A stretch of 64,000 nt of DNA, taken from the NCBI RefSeq assembly GCF_000284595.1, contig NC_017671.1:1645001-1709000 (forward strand), given 5' to 3'. This stretch comes from Stenotrophomonas maltophilia D457. GTDB taxonomy: Bacteria > Pseudomonadota > Gammaproteobacteria > Xanthomonadales > Xanthomonadaceae. Shown piece by piece: positions 37,088-46,248 of the stretch. Position numbers and translations under genes: made by a program. The notes beneath the pieces were generated by a model. That model searched no databases, was not told the origin of the DNA, and saw only the letters and a list, made by a program, of their open reading frames with translations. The first letter of the stretch is position 1. The number at the start of each line of letters is the position of its first letter.

Positions 37088-38478
37088 GGCCGGCCTCCCG
37101 GATTGCCCTTCTGCAACTGGTCGAGGCGGTCGGGCACCGGATCGCCCTCATAGATGCCGCGCGAGCCTGCCGCGCGCGTGCCATGGCGCTGGATGATGGC
37201 CATCGGCGAGTTGTTCGCCAGCTCGCGCCGCAGTTCAAGTTCGGTCTTGAGGTTGCGGATCTCCCGGTCGAGCGTGTCGCTCTCGTGGTTCACGGCCTCG
37301 ACTGCCAACTCGTTGGCTGCCACGTTGGGCTCTTTCTTGCCGGTGAGCAGCGTGCGCTGGAGCAGCAGTGCCTTCTCCAGCACCGACGAAAGCGCCACCT
37401 CGGACGCGAGGCGCCGCGCCAGCAGGTCCTGGTCCGGCTCGTCGCGCAGCGCCTCGATGACGCCGCGCGTGATCGGCAGCGACGTGCTGCCGGCCTCGCG
37501 CAAGTTCTCGAAGGTGGTGTTGCGCACGCCGGAAACCAGTTCCTGCAAGACTTCCAGCTTGGCTTCGTACTCCTCCTGGATCAGCGGCGTCAGCCCGACG
37601 CCGGGCACCGTCTCGGTCTTGGTGCAGGAATCGCACGTGCGCTGCACCTGTTCCCCGAGGACCCGGGTGGCCCATTCGGTCGCCTGCTGCGGCGACGTCC
37701 AGGTCTGGCAGGACAGGCTCGCGCAACTGGTGGACGCGATGGAGGATGTGTCCGTCACGCCGCGCCCGTTGACCAGGTTGTAGCCCGCGCGGGTGACGTC
37801 GCCGACCACGCGGATGGCGGACTGGCCTGCGCCACCGGCATTGCTGCCGCCCACCCAGGGAAGGCCGTCGTTGCCGCGGCGCGTCTCGGCCTGCTCGACG
37901 GCCGACACGGCATCGTTGCTGCCAACCGCGTCACGCAAGGCCATGCCTTCGGCCATCTGGCTCCAGCCAAGCTGGCCACCCGCAGTCTCGGCCATCTTCT
38001 CCGCCATGGCGCGGCACGTCAGCTTGGAGCGGTCGAAGTCCAGCCGCGCCTGCAGCACGCCGTTGGTCAGCAGGTTGTACAGGCCCGGATCGGCGCGCTG
38101 AATGATCAGCGCCGGCAGCGATGCAACCGCGCTGGTCGCGCTCTGGATCACGTTGCTCATGATCTGCTGAAAGCCGTTCGTGATGCCGTTGAGCTGATTG
38201 CGCAGCGTGGTCTGGATGCTCATGTCGCCGCAGATCAGGTTGCTGTTCCACCCCACGCCGACCCCGATGGAGCGCATGCCGGCCGCGCGGCCCATGGACA
38301 CCGCACTGCCACCGCCGATCGAGTACATGACGTCATCGCCGAGGACGGGGCCGCTGTTCTGGTATCCGACCTGCGCCCACGCCAGGCCGCAGACCAGAGC
38401 GAGCGGGCCGGCCAGCGCCTTCGGGCGCAGCAGGCGGCACGCCTTGGCGGAAAGGTTCATCGATTCAGGACGCTTCAT
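37084..38478 (-). CDS. ICE protein, PFL_4711 family (TraH-like)
   Basis: 464 residues; signal peptide (AGPLALVCGLAWAQV) then GPVLGDDVMYSIGGGSAVSMG, the hallmark start of the family. Cys residues (ASTSCASLSCQTW, RTCDSCTK) suggest disulfide bonds in the periplasm. The C-terminal third is coiled coil. It is a TraH-like mating-pair assembly factor by position and features. Four-base overlap with the next gene. Confidence 0.85.
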   Translation of the reverse strand: MKRPESMNLSAKACRLLRPKALAGPLALVCGLAWAQVGYQNSGPVLGDDVMYSIGGGSAVSMGRAAGMRSIGVGVGWNSNLICGDMSIQTTLRNQLNGITNGFQQIMSNVIQSATSAVASLPALIIQRADPGLYNLLTNGVLQARLDFDRSKLTCRAMAEKMAETAGGQLGWSQMAEGMALRDAVGSNDAVSAVEQAETRRGNDGLPWVGGSNAGGAGQSAIRVVGDVTRAGYNLVNGRGVTDTSSIASTSCASLSCQTWTSPQQATEWATRVLGEQVQRTCDSCTKTETVPGVGLTPLIQEEYEAKLEVLQELVSGVRNTTFENLREAGSTSLPITRGVIEALRDEPDQDLLARRLASEVALSSVLEKALLLQRTLLTGKKEPNVAANELAVEAVNHESDTLDREIRNLKTELELRRELANNSPMAIIQRHGTRAAGSRGIYEGDPVPDRLDQLQKGNPGGRP

Positions 38479-38487
38479 CGTGGCACC

Positions 38488-39438
38488 TCAGAGGAAATCG
38501 ACGCTGCCCAGGAACACCTGCCCGCGGCGTTCGCAGCACGCATAGGGACGCCACAGCGCCCAGGCGTAGTCGCCTTGTTGGGCCTGGGTCAGCGTGCCGC
38601 TGTGCGGGAACACCACGCAGGTGTTGGACAGGCGCGGCGTCAGCTCCTGCCACTTGCCCGTAGAGGCATCACCCTCCATCAGCGCGCCGGCCGGCCAGTA
38701 GCCGTCGCGGGCGTTGGCAAGCAGCGGCTGGTACACGTGGATCTGCCCGCGGCGCGTGACGACATCACCGGCGCGCTGGGCCACGACGGCCCCGGATTTG
38801 TAGTCATCGGTCTGATGCAGGAAGCCGCCGCGCGGATAGACATTGCCCCAGAGGTTCATCGTGGTGCGCGCACCGACCTCGCGCATGCCCGGAATCAACG
38901 CCTCCGGGTAGGCCATTTCAGGCACGTTGTAGCGCCAAGCCAGCGTGTCCAGGGTGCTGAGTAGATACGGCATGAAGGCCGTGCCCGCGCCTTGGCAGAA
39001 ATAGCCCGACGACGATGCGAACTGGTTGAATACCTCGCCGCCAGGATGGCCGATGACATCGCTGTTCTTGAATTTGGCGAGGTTGTTTTCGTGGTCTTCG
39101 TTCGTGGTCCCATCCCCACCTGCCTGTGCGGATGGGTTGGGCGTGCTCATCGCCTGCACCTCGACCCAGGGGTTCTCTCCGGTGTTGCTGTAGCTGGAGA
39201 CGACCGCATCGGGCACGTAGTGCCGGACCTTGGTGGATGTGCGCACCGTGCAGCCCGTCCAGGTGCAGTAGAGCCAGTAGCAGATGCCCACCACCCGGTA
39301 CTCCAGGCAGTCCGGCGACATGACGGAGGACACGATGGTGGCGGTGTTCAAGGCGTAGCTGCCCGTGGCGCTGATCAGCAGCAGCGAGGCCACGGCGACG
39401 CGCAGGCGGCGCAGCAGGTCGAATGGGCGATGGGTCAC
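38488..39438 (-). CDS. ICE protein, PFL_4710 family (TraU-like)
   Basis: 316 residues from a GTG start overlapping the upstream stop (GTGA at 39435-39438). The signal peptide ends ISATGSYA. The TraU-like core has many Cys: MSPDCLEYRVVGICYWLYCTW, GYFCQGAG and YACCERRGQVFLGSVDF. Such proteins assemble the conjugation apparatus in the periplasm and depend on disulfide formation, which fits the DsbA-like gene in the same region. Confidence 0.87.
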   Translation of the reverse strand: MTHRPFDLLRRLRVAVASLLLISATGSYALNTATIVSSVMSPDCLEYRVVGICYWLYCTWTGCTVRTSTKVRHYVPDAVVSSYSNTGENPWVEVQAMSTPNPSAQAGGDGTTNEDHENNLAKFKNSDVIGHPGGEVFNQFASSSGYFCQGAGTAFMPYLLSTLDTLAWRYNVPEMAYPEALIPGMREVGARTTMNLWGNVYPRGGFLHQTDDYKSGAVVAQRAGDVVTRRGQIHVYQPLLANARDGYWPAGALMEGDASTGKWQELTPRLSNTCVVFPHSGTLTQAQQGDYAWALWRPYACCERRGQVFLGSVDFL

Positions 39439-39881
39439 GGCTGCGTCCTCCGGTGTTGCTCGATGCGCGCGACGGCCCGGGCCACGTCCGGCTCGCCATA
39501 GACCACAAAGCGTTGATCCACCACGACGGCCGGGATGGTCGTGACACCCAAACTCCATGCGTCGGTGACGCCCTGGTAGGCGGTGCCGATGCGGCGCTGA
39601 AGATCGGTGCCGCCTTGCTTCAGGCGTTGCCGGACGATGGCTGCTGCCCGCTCAGGGTCGGCTGGAAGATTCGCGGAAAGCTCGGCCTCGATCCGGGGCG
39701 TTTCGCCCAACTCGATCAGTCGCTCGCCGCCCATGGTCTTGACCGGGTGGCGGCTGTCGGTGACGACCACCACGTCGGCGGCGAAGGTGGCCGGGCTGAA
39801 CACCGCCAGAGACGTCGGCAGCGCCACGGCCAGGCCAAGGGTTCGCCAGCCTGGTGCGAACCGGGTAAAAGCTGCTGGCAT
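39435..39881 (-). CDS. ICE protein, PFL_4709 family (TrbC-like thioredoxin fold)
   Basis: 148 residues with signal peptide (SLAVFSPATFAAD) and VVVVTDSRHPVK. The end reads AWSLGVTTIPAVVVDQRFVVYGEPDV, the cis-Pro part of a thioredoxin-like fold, without a CxxC. In F-type systems the analogous TrbC/TraW proteins cooperate with TraU. The start ATG is at 39881, after a terminator-like hairpin, so it heads a new transcript. Confidence 0.83.
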   Translation of the reverse strand: MPAAFTRFAPGWRTLGLAVALPTSLAVFSPATFAADVVVVTDSRHPVKTMGGERLIELGETPRIEAELSANLPADPERAAAIVRQRLKQGGTDLQRRIGTAYQGVTDAWSLGVTTIPAVVVDQRFVVYGEPDVARAVARIEQHRRTQP

Positions 39882-39990
39882 GTCATGTGCCCCGGAAGTT
39901 GATCAGGGCCATAGTCAAACGCCGAACCCCAGGCGGCCCCAACAAACAATGCGCATCGCGGCCACCCCGCATACCTGCTTGCGTCGCCGC

Positions 39991-40020
39991 AAAGAAAAAA
40001 GCGGAGGCCGAAGCCTCCGC
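39991..40020 (-). terminator. Intrinsic terminator after the radC-like gene
   Basis: Read on the minus strand: stem GCGGAGGC, loop TTCG, stem GCCTCCGC (40020-40001), then a run of T interrupted once (40000-39991). It lies 26 bases past the radC-like stop and ends the upstream transfer transcript. Confidence 0.85.
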
Positions 40021-40045
40021 GCTGATCAACGAAGCAGTGCAACCC

Positions 40046-40540
40046 TTACAGCAGGCCGGACTCCGCAAAGGAGAACGGGGCACCCTGGCCGACGATGATG
40101 TGGTCCAGTACCCGCACATCGATGAGCGCCAGCGCGGCCTGCAGTTGCTGGGTCAGCATGCGATCCGCGCTCGACGGCTCGGAAATGCCCGAGGGGTGCT
40201 GGTGCGCGAAGACCACCGCGGCGGCCTTCAACTCCAGCACACGCTGCACGACGACACGCGGATAGACCGAAGTCGAGTTGATCGTGCCCCTGAACAACGG
40301 CTCGTAGGCCAGCACCTGGTGCATGCTGTCCAGGAACACCGCGGCGAATATCTCATTGGGCTCGGCGACCAGCTTCACGCGCAGGTAGTCGCGCACGGCC
40401 GTGGGGTCGAGGAGTTTCGCACCCGCTTTGAAAACCCGCTTCTCCAGCAGTGCAATGGCTTGCTGGATGATCCAGTCCTCGTGTTGGGCAGCGATGGCGG
40501 AAAGCGACTCCAGGCAGGAGTCATTGACGACGAAAGACAT
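40046..40540 (-). CDS. RadC-like JAB-domain protein
   Basis: 164 residues with the JAMM metal motif AHQHPSGISEPSSAD near residues 112-126. The typical RadC segment FLDSMHQVL is at about residue 70. Such proteins are common in mobile elements; proposed roles in anti-restriction or replication are unproven. The ATG at 40538-40540 has GGAGG 6 bases upstream. There is no N-terminal HhH domain, as usual for the short mobile-element form. Confidence 0.88.
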   Translation of the reverse strand: MSFVVNDSCLESLSAIAAQHEDWIIQQAIALLEKRVFKAGAKLLDPTAVRDYLRVKLVAEPNEIFAAVFLDSMHQVLAYEPLFRGTINSTSVYPRVVVQRVLELKAAAVVFAHQHPSGISEPSSADRMLTQQLQAALALIDVRVLDHIIVGQGAPFSFAESGLL

Positions 40541-40715
40541 GGCGAACCTCCAGACGGTGAGATCGGAGGGCGCGCGCCCTGGGAGGGCAAGCCCTCCTGG
40601 GGAACGAACAAGGTGCATCCATCACCGCGGCAGCGGTGATCGTTCGCGGCCAGGATGCGAGGCGAACGGGTTTCGGTCAGCGCAGTGGACTGCGCCGTAG
40701 CCTTGAAGACCGGGG

Positions 40716-41483
40716 CTACCTGGGCATGTCGCCGACGACGTCGGCAGGCATTTCCGATGTAGTAGGTGTGGCGGCGGGATCGCCGGCCGCGAGCATGTCC
40801 ATGGCCGACAGCAAGGCATCGCCCTCGATCGGACCCTGCAGTAGGATCGCCTTGCCGGTTTCGCGATCGTGCAGCCGCAGCGACGGCGTGGCGGTCACGC
40901 CGCTGCTCGTGGCTTCCGCCGTCTGGGTGCGGATCGGCGCCTCGGGCCGTTCGCTCGCCAGACACTGCTCGATGGCTGGCGTAAGGTCGGGGTACCGCAG
41001 GTCCTCGGGCAAGCCCTGGCCGTCGCTGCGCGTGTGGGCATAGACCCACTCGACAGCCTGCCAGAAGGCGGCATGGCCGCCAGATTCGCCGGCGCACTCC
41101 GCCAGGCTCGCTTCGGCAGACGCGGCCGGCTCATGCGCGGCCAACGGGAGGTGGTGCCATTGCAAGGCCACGTCCGCGTTGCCGGCCACCCAACGCTTGA
41201 GCACTGGGAAATAGGATCGGCAGAACGGGCATTCGAGGTCCGCGTAGAGCGTCAGCGTGAAACGCCCTTCCGGATTTCCCATCTGCCACGGAGGCCCGGC
41301 CACCTGCGTCACGCTGACCGGCGTTGAAGTCTGGGGAGTGGACTTGCCAGAATAGCGGGACACGAGCCAGATCAGCAGCAGCGCTACCAGCACGGCGGCC
41401 AACACCCAGGGCCAGCTGAGCCTCCAGCGCCGACGGCGGAACGCCTGTACCTGCATCGGAATGGATGGGCGTTTCTGTTCCAT
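40716..41483 (-). CDS. DsbA-family disulfide oxidoreductase (membrane anchored)
   Basis: 255 residues: one membrane anchor (WPWVLAAVLVALLLIWLV, residues 24-41), then a thioredoxin fold with active site C85-P-F-C88 (DLECPFCRSYF) and a helical insert. The cis-Pro loop reads GVTATPSLRL. It probably forms or fixes disulfides in the Cys-rich TraU/TraH-like proteins encoded downstream. Position after the VirB4-like ATPase gene is typical of the ICE class. Confidence 0.87.
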   Translation of the reverse strand: MEQKRPSIPMQVQAFRRRRWRLSWPWVLAAVLVALLLIWLVSRYSGKSTPQTSTPVSVTQVAGPPWQMGNPEGRFTLTLYADLECPFCRSYFPVLKRWVAGNADVALQWHHLPLAAHEPAASAEASLAECAGESGGHAAFWQAVEWVYAHTRSDGQGLPEDLRYPDLTPAIEQCLASERPEAPIRTQTAEATSSGVTATPSLRLHDRETGKAILLQGPIEGDALLSAMDMLAAGDPAATPTTSEMPADVVGDMPR

Positions 41484-41507
41484 GGCGTTCTCCGGTGTAC
41501 GGCAGAT

Positions 41508-44399
41508 TCAGGGCAGGTCCAGGGTCGGCGACTCGATGCCACGTGCCCGGTCGATCTTCTCAGCCACCTTGAAGGCGGCATCCAGCTCGCTGACGCCGTG
41601 CTGCTGCATGAGCTGGTAGCGTTCTGCCTTCTCCTCGGGCTCGGTTTGCGCGAGCGCGAGGTAGAGACTTGGCGGCACGGCGCGGAACAGCACTTCCATG
41701 CTCTTGGAGAGGATGACGCCCTCGGTGAACTTGCCCGCTTCCTTGCGTGCGGAGAGCATCAGCGCCTTCTGCGCCGGCGAGAGTTCGCGGAACCTGGCGA
41801 TCTTCTCCACTTCGTCCGGCGGCATCGACAGGCACACCCACCACTCGATCATGTTGAGCATGGGCTCTGCGGCGCGCGGCAGATCGTCGATGTTTTGCGT
41901 CGCCAGCCAGAACCAGGCGCCCAACTTGCGCCACATTTTTGTAATTTTCACGACATAGGGCGCGAGCAGCGGGTTCTTGGTGATGATGTGACCTTCGTCG
42001 GTCACGTTGACGATCGGCCGGCCCAGGTACTGGTCGCGCTCGGCGATGTTGTTCACCGTGCTGATCAGGCTGATGTAGGCGATGGAGAGCTGCGCGTTGT
42101 AGCCCTCGCGGGCATAGGTCGCCAGATCGACCAGCGTGATGTCGGCCTCGGGCCACGGCGTGCCGTCACGGTCGAACATCTCGCCGTCCGTGCCTTGGCA
42201 GAACATGTCCATCGCGTCCGCCATCTCCAGCAGCCGCACGCGCCGCATCTCGGGCAGCGTCGGGTCCTGGCCACGGGCGCGCAGCGCGTTGCGCACGTCG
42301 CGCGTGAGCACGGTGCGCTTTTCGGCCACGCAATGTTCGGCGGCGTCGAGGATGCACTGGCGGATCAGCGAGCGGTCGGCCCGCGTCATCCGCGCTTCTT
42401 CCTTGTCTTCGCCGCCCGTGATCATCAGCCGCGCTGTGATCTCCAGTTCGCCCAGCACGTCGCGCTGCTCGTCCGCTTCCATGGCCGAGGCATCGGGGGG
42501 CAGGTCTTCGTCCAGCGCGTCGGCATCGAGCGTCTGTACGTCGCTGGGCGTTTCGATCAGCCGGCGTGCGTCGGCGAACGGCGCCAGGCTGATGCCCGAT
42601 CCGGGGGCCAGCTTGACCCGGTTCACGGTCAGGCCCAGGCGCCTGGCGAAGTCGCTGAACAGGCCGAAGCTGTTGCCGGCTTCCACGATGAAAAGCCGCG
42701 GCCGGTAGATGGCCGTCACCTGGTTCAGCAGGTTGTTGAGCGTGGCGGACTTCCCCGAGCCGGTGGGGCCAAATAGAAACAGATGGGCATTCATCTGCCG
42801 ATCCAACCTGTTCAAGGGGTCGAACGTAATCGGGCCGCCGCCGCGATTGAACATCGTGATGCCGGGATGCCCCGTGCCCTGGGCGCGGCCCCATACTGGC
42901 GACAGGTTCGCCGCGTGCTGGGCGAACATCAGTTGCGTGTACCACCGGCGCCGGTCCTTGCCGGGGTTGTAGCAGCACGGCAGCCAGCGCAGGTAGCTGT
43001 TGAGCGGCGCCACCTCGTCGTCCTCGCGCACCGGCTGCAGGCCGGCGTTGAGCATCACGTTCGCGAGGTCCAGGCCGCGCCGATCCAGTTCCGCCTCGTC
43101 GCGCCCGCGTAGGTAGAACGCCAGAGTGCCCCGGTAGAGCTTGTGCGCGCTGCCGATCAGGGAGCGGGCTTCATGCACGTCCTTGAGCGTCTGCTCCGAC
43201 GCCAGCGTCTCGCCCACAGCTTTCTTCGCCAGATGGTTGAGGTCCGATTCGAGGACGTCCTGCGGCGTGGCCACCATGGTGAGACACATCAAGGTGTCCT
43301 CGGGCATCTGGTCGAACAGCGTGTTGATCGCGTCCCCCTTGCGGGTCTCGCCGGTCAGGTGCCCGGTGCCGGGCGGCATGCGCAGCCGGTCGGTGATCAG
43401 CACGCGGTGCGGCATGCCGTCGAAGTACCAGGCCCCTTGCGCCACGTCCGAGCGCGGCTGCCCAAAGAACAGCCGCTGGCTGAAATCCCGCCCGCTCGCC
43501 AGCTCGATCTCGCCGGCCTCGCTTTCCTCGGTACTGTCCGGATAGCGCGCCAACGCGTAGAAGCGCTCCCGGTCCTCCACCCCAGGCCCGAGCAGCGTGG
43601 GGCGCGGGTTGAACCACCGCAGCAGCCAGTCGTGGACGTCGGCCGCGACCATGCGCCGGGCCTGGATGCCGGCGTTCGCCAGGCCGCCGCACAGGCGGTC
43701 GCAGACGATGCCCAGCATCTGCTCGGGTGTCTGGCCGCGGCGGTTTGCCTGTCCCTGTCCGCTCGCGCGGCGGTACACCACCATGCGCACGCGCCGCGTC
43801 TGGCCGCGCCAGCGCAGCCGCGTGACCACCGTGTCCTCGAACAGGCCGCCGGGCTTGGCCACAGCGCGCAGGTGGTGGCCGAAGAAGCGCAGGTAGAACT
43901 CGGTGAACGCCGAGCCGCGCGCACGTGGCTGCACGTAATCGCGCAAGGTCTGCATGTACTGGTCGAAGCTCGGTTCGTCCTGGGCATAGAGCTGGAGCAC
44001 CCACGGGTTCTCGTCCAGTTCATCGAAGCTGTCCTGAAGCGCGTTTTCCAGGGCGTCGCGGGCATGCGCGAGCCAGCCGGGTTCCCGGCCTTCGGTGCCC
44101 AGCGGCACCAGCTCGTAGAAGGCGGCCACCGATTGGCCGTCCTCCAGGAGCATCGATTTCGACTCGGGCAAGAACTCCACCCAGGGCAGCAGTTCCACGA
44201 AGGACGGTGCGACGTCGTACAGCGCCTGCTCGTCGGCCACGGTCGCCGGCTTGCGGCCCTGGACCGCGGCGCCGGGTTCGGGGATGCCGGCTTGCTGCAA
44301 GGCCTCGACGTGGCGCTGCCAGCCGTCCGGCTGCTCGTCGGCGGCGGTGTCTTCGGCGCTGACGGCAGCCAGCTTCGGCCATGGAAGTTTCCACCGCAT
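41508..44399 (-). CDS. VirB4/TraC-like conjugative ATPase (PFL_4706 family)
   Basis: 963 residues; the ATPase that powers pilus assembly and substrate transfer. An N-terminal CagE/TraC-like region is followed by Walker A GPTGSGKS (544-551). A long insert contains an acidic patch (DADALDEDLPPDASAMEADE). A Walker B-type segment (RPIVNVTDEGHII) and an Arg/Gln motif (FWLATQNIDDLP) follow. The start overlaps the upstream stop in TGATG. The length is normal for the family. Confidence 0.93.
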   Translation of the reverse strand: MRWKLPWPKLAAVSAEDTAADEQPDGWQRHVEALQQAGIPEPGAAVQGRKPATVADEQALYDVAPSFVELLPWVEFLPESKSMLLEDGQSVAAFYELVPLGTEGREPGWLAHARDALENALQDSFDELDENPWVLQLYAQDEPSFDQYMQTLRDYVQPRARGSAFTEFYLRFFGHHLRAVAKPGGLFEDTVVTRLRWRGQTRRVRMVVYRRASGQGQANRRGQTPEQMLGIVCDRLCGGLANAGIQARRMVAADVHDWLLRWFNPRPTLLGPGVEDRERFYALARYPDSTEESEAGEIELASGRDFSQRLFFGQPRSDVAQGAWYFDGMPHRVLITDRLRMPPGTGHLTGETRKGDAINTLFDQMPEDTLMCLTMVATPQDVLESDLNHLAKKAVGETLASEQTLKDVHEARSLIGSAHKLYRGTLAFYLRGRDEAELDRRGLDLANVMLNAGLQPVREDDEVAPLNSYLRWLPCCYNPGKDRRRWYTQLMFAQHAANLSPVWGRAQGTGHPGITMFNRGGGPITFDPLNRLDRQMNAHLFLFGPTGSGKSATLNNLLNQVTAIYRPRLFIVEAGNSFGLFSDFARRLGLTVNRVKLAPGSGISLAPFADARRLIETPSDVQTLDADALDEDLPPDASAMEADEQRDVLGELEITARLMITGGEDKEEARMTRADRSLIRQCILDAAEHCVAEKRTVLTRDVRNALRARGQDPTLPEMRRVRLLEMADAMDMFCQGTDGEMFDRDGTPWPEADITLVDLATYAREGYNAQLSIAYISLISTVNNIAERDQYLGRPIVNVTDEGHIITKNPLLAPYVVKITKMWRKLGAWFWLATQNIDDLPRAAEPMLNMIEWWVCLSMPPDEVEKIARFRELSPAQKALMLSARKEAGKFTEGVILSKSMEVLFRAVPPSLYLALAQTEPEEKAERYQLMQQHGVSELDAAFKVAEKIDRARGIESPTLDLP

Positions 44400-44848
44400 C
44401 AGTAGTCCTCCGTCCTCTCGCCAGGCATCGCGTACTGCACGCGCTGGTACAAGGGGAAAACCGTCGTGTAGCCCGGCACGGGAACGGGGTCGGTGCCGGC
44501 CAGGTGCGGGTACACGTACATCACGAGATCGGGATTGGGCAGACGCTGGAACTGGCGGTGAACCTCATTGCGCGCGGTGCGCGTGTAGCGCATCTGCTCG
44601 ACAGGTGCGGCCTGCACGTCGGCGTCGGTCAGGGGCCGACGCAGGCTCTGGCGCGCATCGAGCAACTGGCGGCCGGCGTTCCGTCCGGCTGCGCCACCGC
44701 CGTCGCCGGCCTCCTGCTGCCAGATGTCCATCATCGTGCGGTCACCGTGGGTCAACAGCTTTTCCTTGCTGGTGGCGCAGCCGGCGAGCACCGCGACGGC
44801 GAGGGCCAGTGCTAGGCCACGGGCCAGGTTAGTCAAGTTCAAGGGCAT
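44399..44848 (-). CDS. ICE lipoprotein, TIGR03751-type (TraV/VirB7-like)
   Basis: 149 residues; a lipoprotein signal with lipobox LAVAVLAGC. Mature part: TSKEKLLTHGDRTMMDIWQQ and NPDLVMYVYPHLAGTDPVPVPGYTT. The start ATG at 44848 is inside the last codons of the VirB10-like gene. It is an outer-membrane-anchored part of the core complex by position. Confidence 0.85.
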   Translation of the reverse strand: MPLNLTNLARGLALALAVAVLAGCATSKEKLLTHGDRTMMDIWQQEAGDGGGAAGRNAGRQLLDARQSLRRPLTDADVQAAPVEQMRYTRTARNEVHRQFQRLPNPDLVMYVYPHLAGTDPVPVPGYTTVFPLYQRVQYAMPGERTEDY

Positions 44849-46248
44849 GGCTTTCTCCTGCGCGGTGATCGACCTTGCGGCCTTCGGGATCGAAGTCGAT
44901 GGCGAGCGGCTTTTCGAGGTGGACGGCAACCTTGGCGCCGGGTTGGACATAGACGGCGGCGAAGGCTTGGCCGTAGAGCTTGTTGACCCAGGCCGACATG
45001 TCCCGGACACCGCCCGCGAGAATCTGGCCGACCGCTTCTTGGCCGGTGATGCCCACGGTGCCGATGGAGCCGTCCGAGCCGACATAGGACATGCGGCCGC
45101 TGCCACTCTCGATGAGCGAGGCCACACCGGCACCGGCCGCGGTGATCAGGGCCTGCGAGCCGAGGTATTGCTGGGCGTTGCTGCGCCGCTCGCCGCTGAC
45201 GCAAGGAATGCCGTGGGGATCGCTGATCCAGCCCAAGCCGTCGCGCTGTTGGTTGTTCTGCTGGTTGCCCTCGCGGTCTTCGGGGATCGTGCGAATCGTG
45301 CCGTCGTTGAAGACGAACGTGATGCTGCGCACCTGACCTCGCACGCACGAGAGCGTCCAGTCGCCCGAGGCGGTGCCGCTGAACACGGCGCCGGCCACGT
45401 CGGGAATGTCGATGCCATTGGCGGTCAGGTTGTCCGGCCCGACCAGAACTTTGAACGGATAGGGATCGTTGACCGTGCCGTCGATCGGCACGCGGCCGAT
45501 CAGGGCCGTCATCGCCACCGATCCCATTAGCGTCGAGTTGGTCGGCACGGTATAGACCGGCTTGGCATTCTTGACCCCGGCGGCGCGGGCGCCCGCGTTG
45601 GCCACGGTTTCAGCGGTGGTTTCGAGCGTGCTCTGCGCCGGGCCGAAGCTCGTGGGGAAGCTCATGCCGCCGCTCGCGCCACGCCCCCCCGTTGCGCCCC
45701 TCGGCGGGCTTTGCGTCGTCCGGCTCGACCCACCGCACGCCGCCCTCCATGCCGGCCTCGTCGCCGCCCTGCAGCCCCAGGCCCACGGGCAGGTCCGCAT
45801 GGCCGCCGCCGCGCCCGCCGATGCTGTCCAGGCGCCGCTGCAGGTCGGCGAGCAGCCCTTCGGTCTGCTGGCGCGCGCTGGCCGCCTGCTCTTGGTCGCG
45901 GCGCAGGTTGGACCGCTCGGATTCGAGCGCCGAGTTGATGCGCTGGTCGATGGAGTTCTCGCGCTGGCGCAGCCGCTGGTTCTCTTCACGCTGCGACTTG
46001 TTGTCCGAGAGCGCGGTCTGAAGCTCGGTGCGCAACTGCTTCACTTGGGCAACGAGCGTCGCCACGGTGTCGCGCGGGGTGTCGCCTTCGATGCCCAGCG
46101 CCTTCATTTCCTCGGGCGTGAGCTGGGCGCCGTTGTCCGCCACGGGTGGCGCCGTGCCGCCTCCACCCGAGAACAGCCGGATACCGGCGAACAGCACCAG
46201 GATGGCGACAGGGATCATCAGCCACTTGAGCAGGCCGTTACTGCGCAT
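44829..46248 (-). pseudogene. VirB10/TraB-like core-complex protein with a frameshift (TIGR03752-type)
   Basis: The family protein is read in two frames. From 46248: MRSNGLLKWLMIPVAILVLF (membrane anchor), a coiled coil (LRTELQTALSDNKSQREENQ) and VRWVEPDDAKPAEGRNGG. From the G7 tract (45684-45690 on the plus strand as C7) homology continues one base later: RGASGGMSFPTSFGPAQ, then the VirB10-like barrel (GVASLIESGSG, AAVYVQPGAKVAVHLEKPL) to the stop at 44829. Six Gs would give one 472-residue protein. It could be a true mutation, a sequencing error, or slippage-based expression. The product bridges inner and outer membranes and is essential for transfer. Confidence 0.85.
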
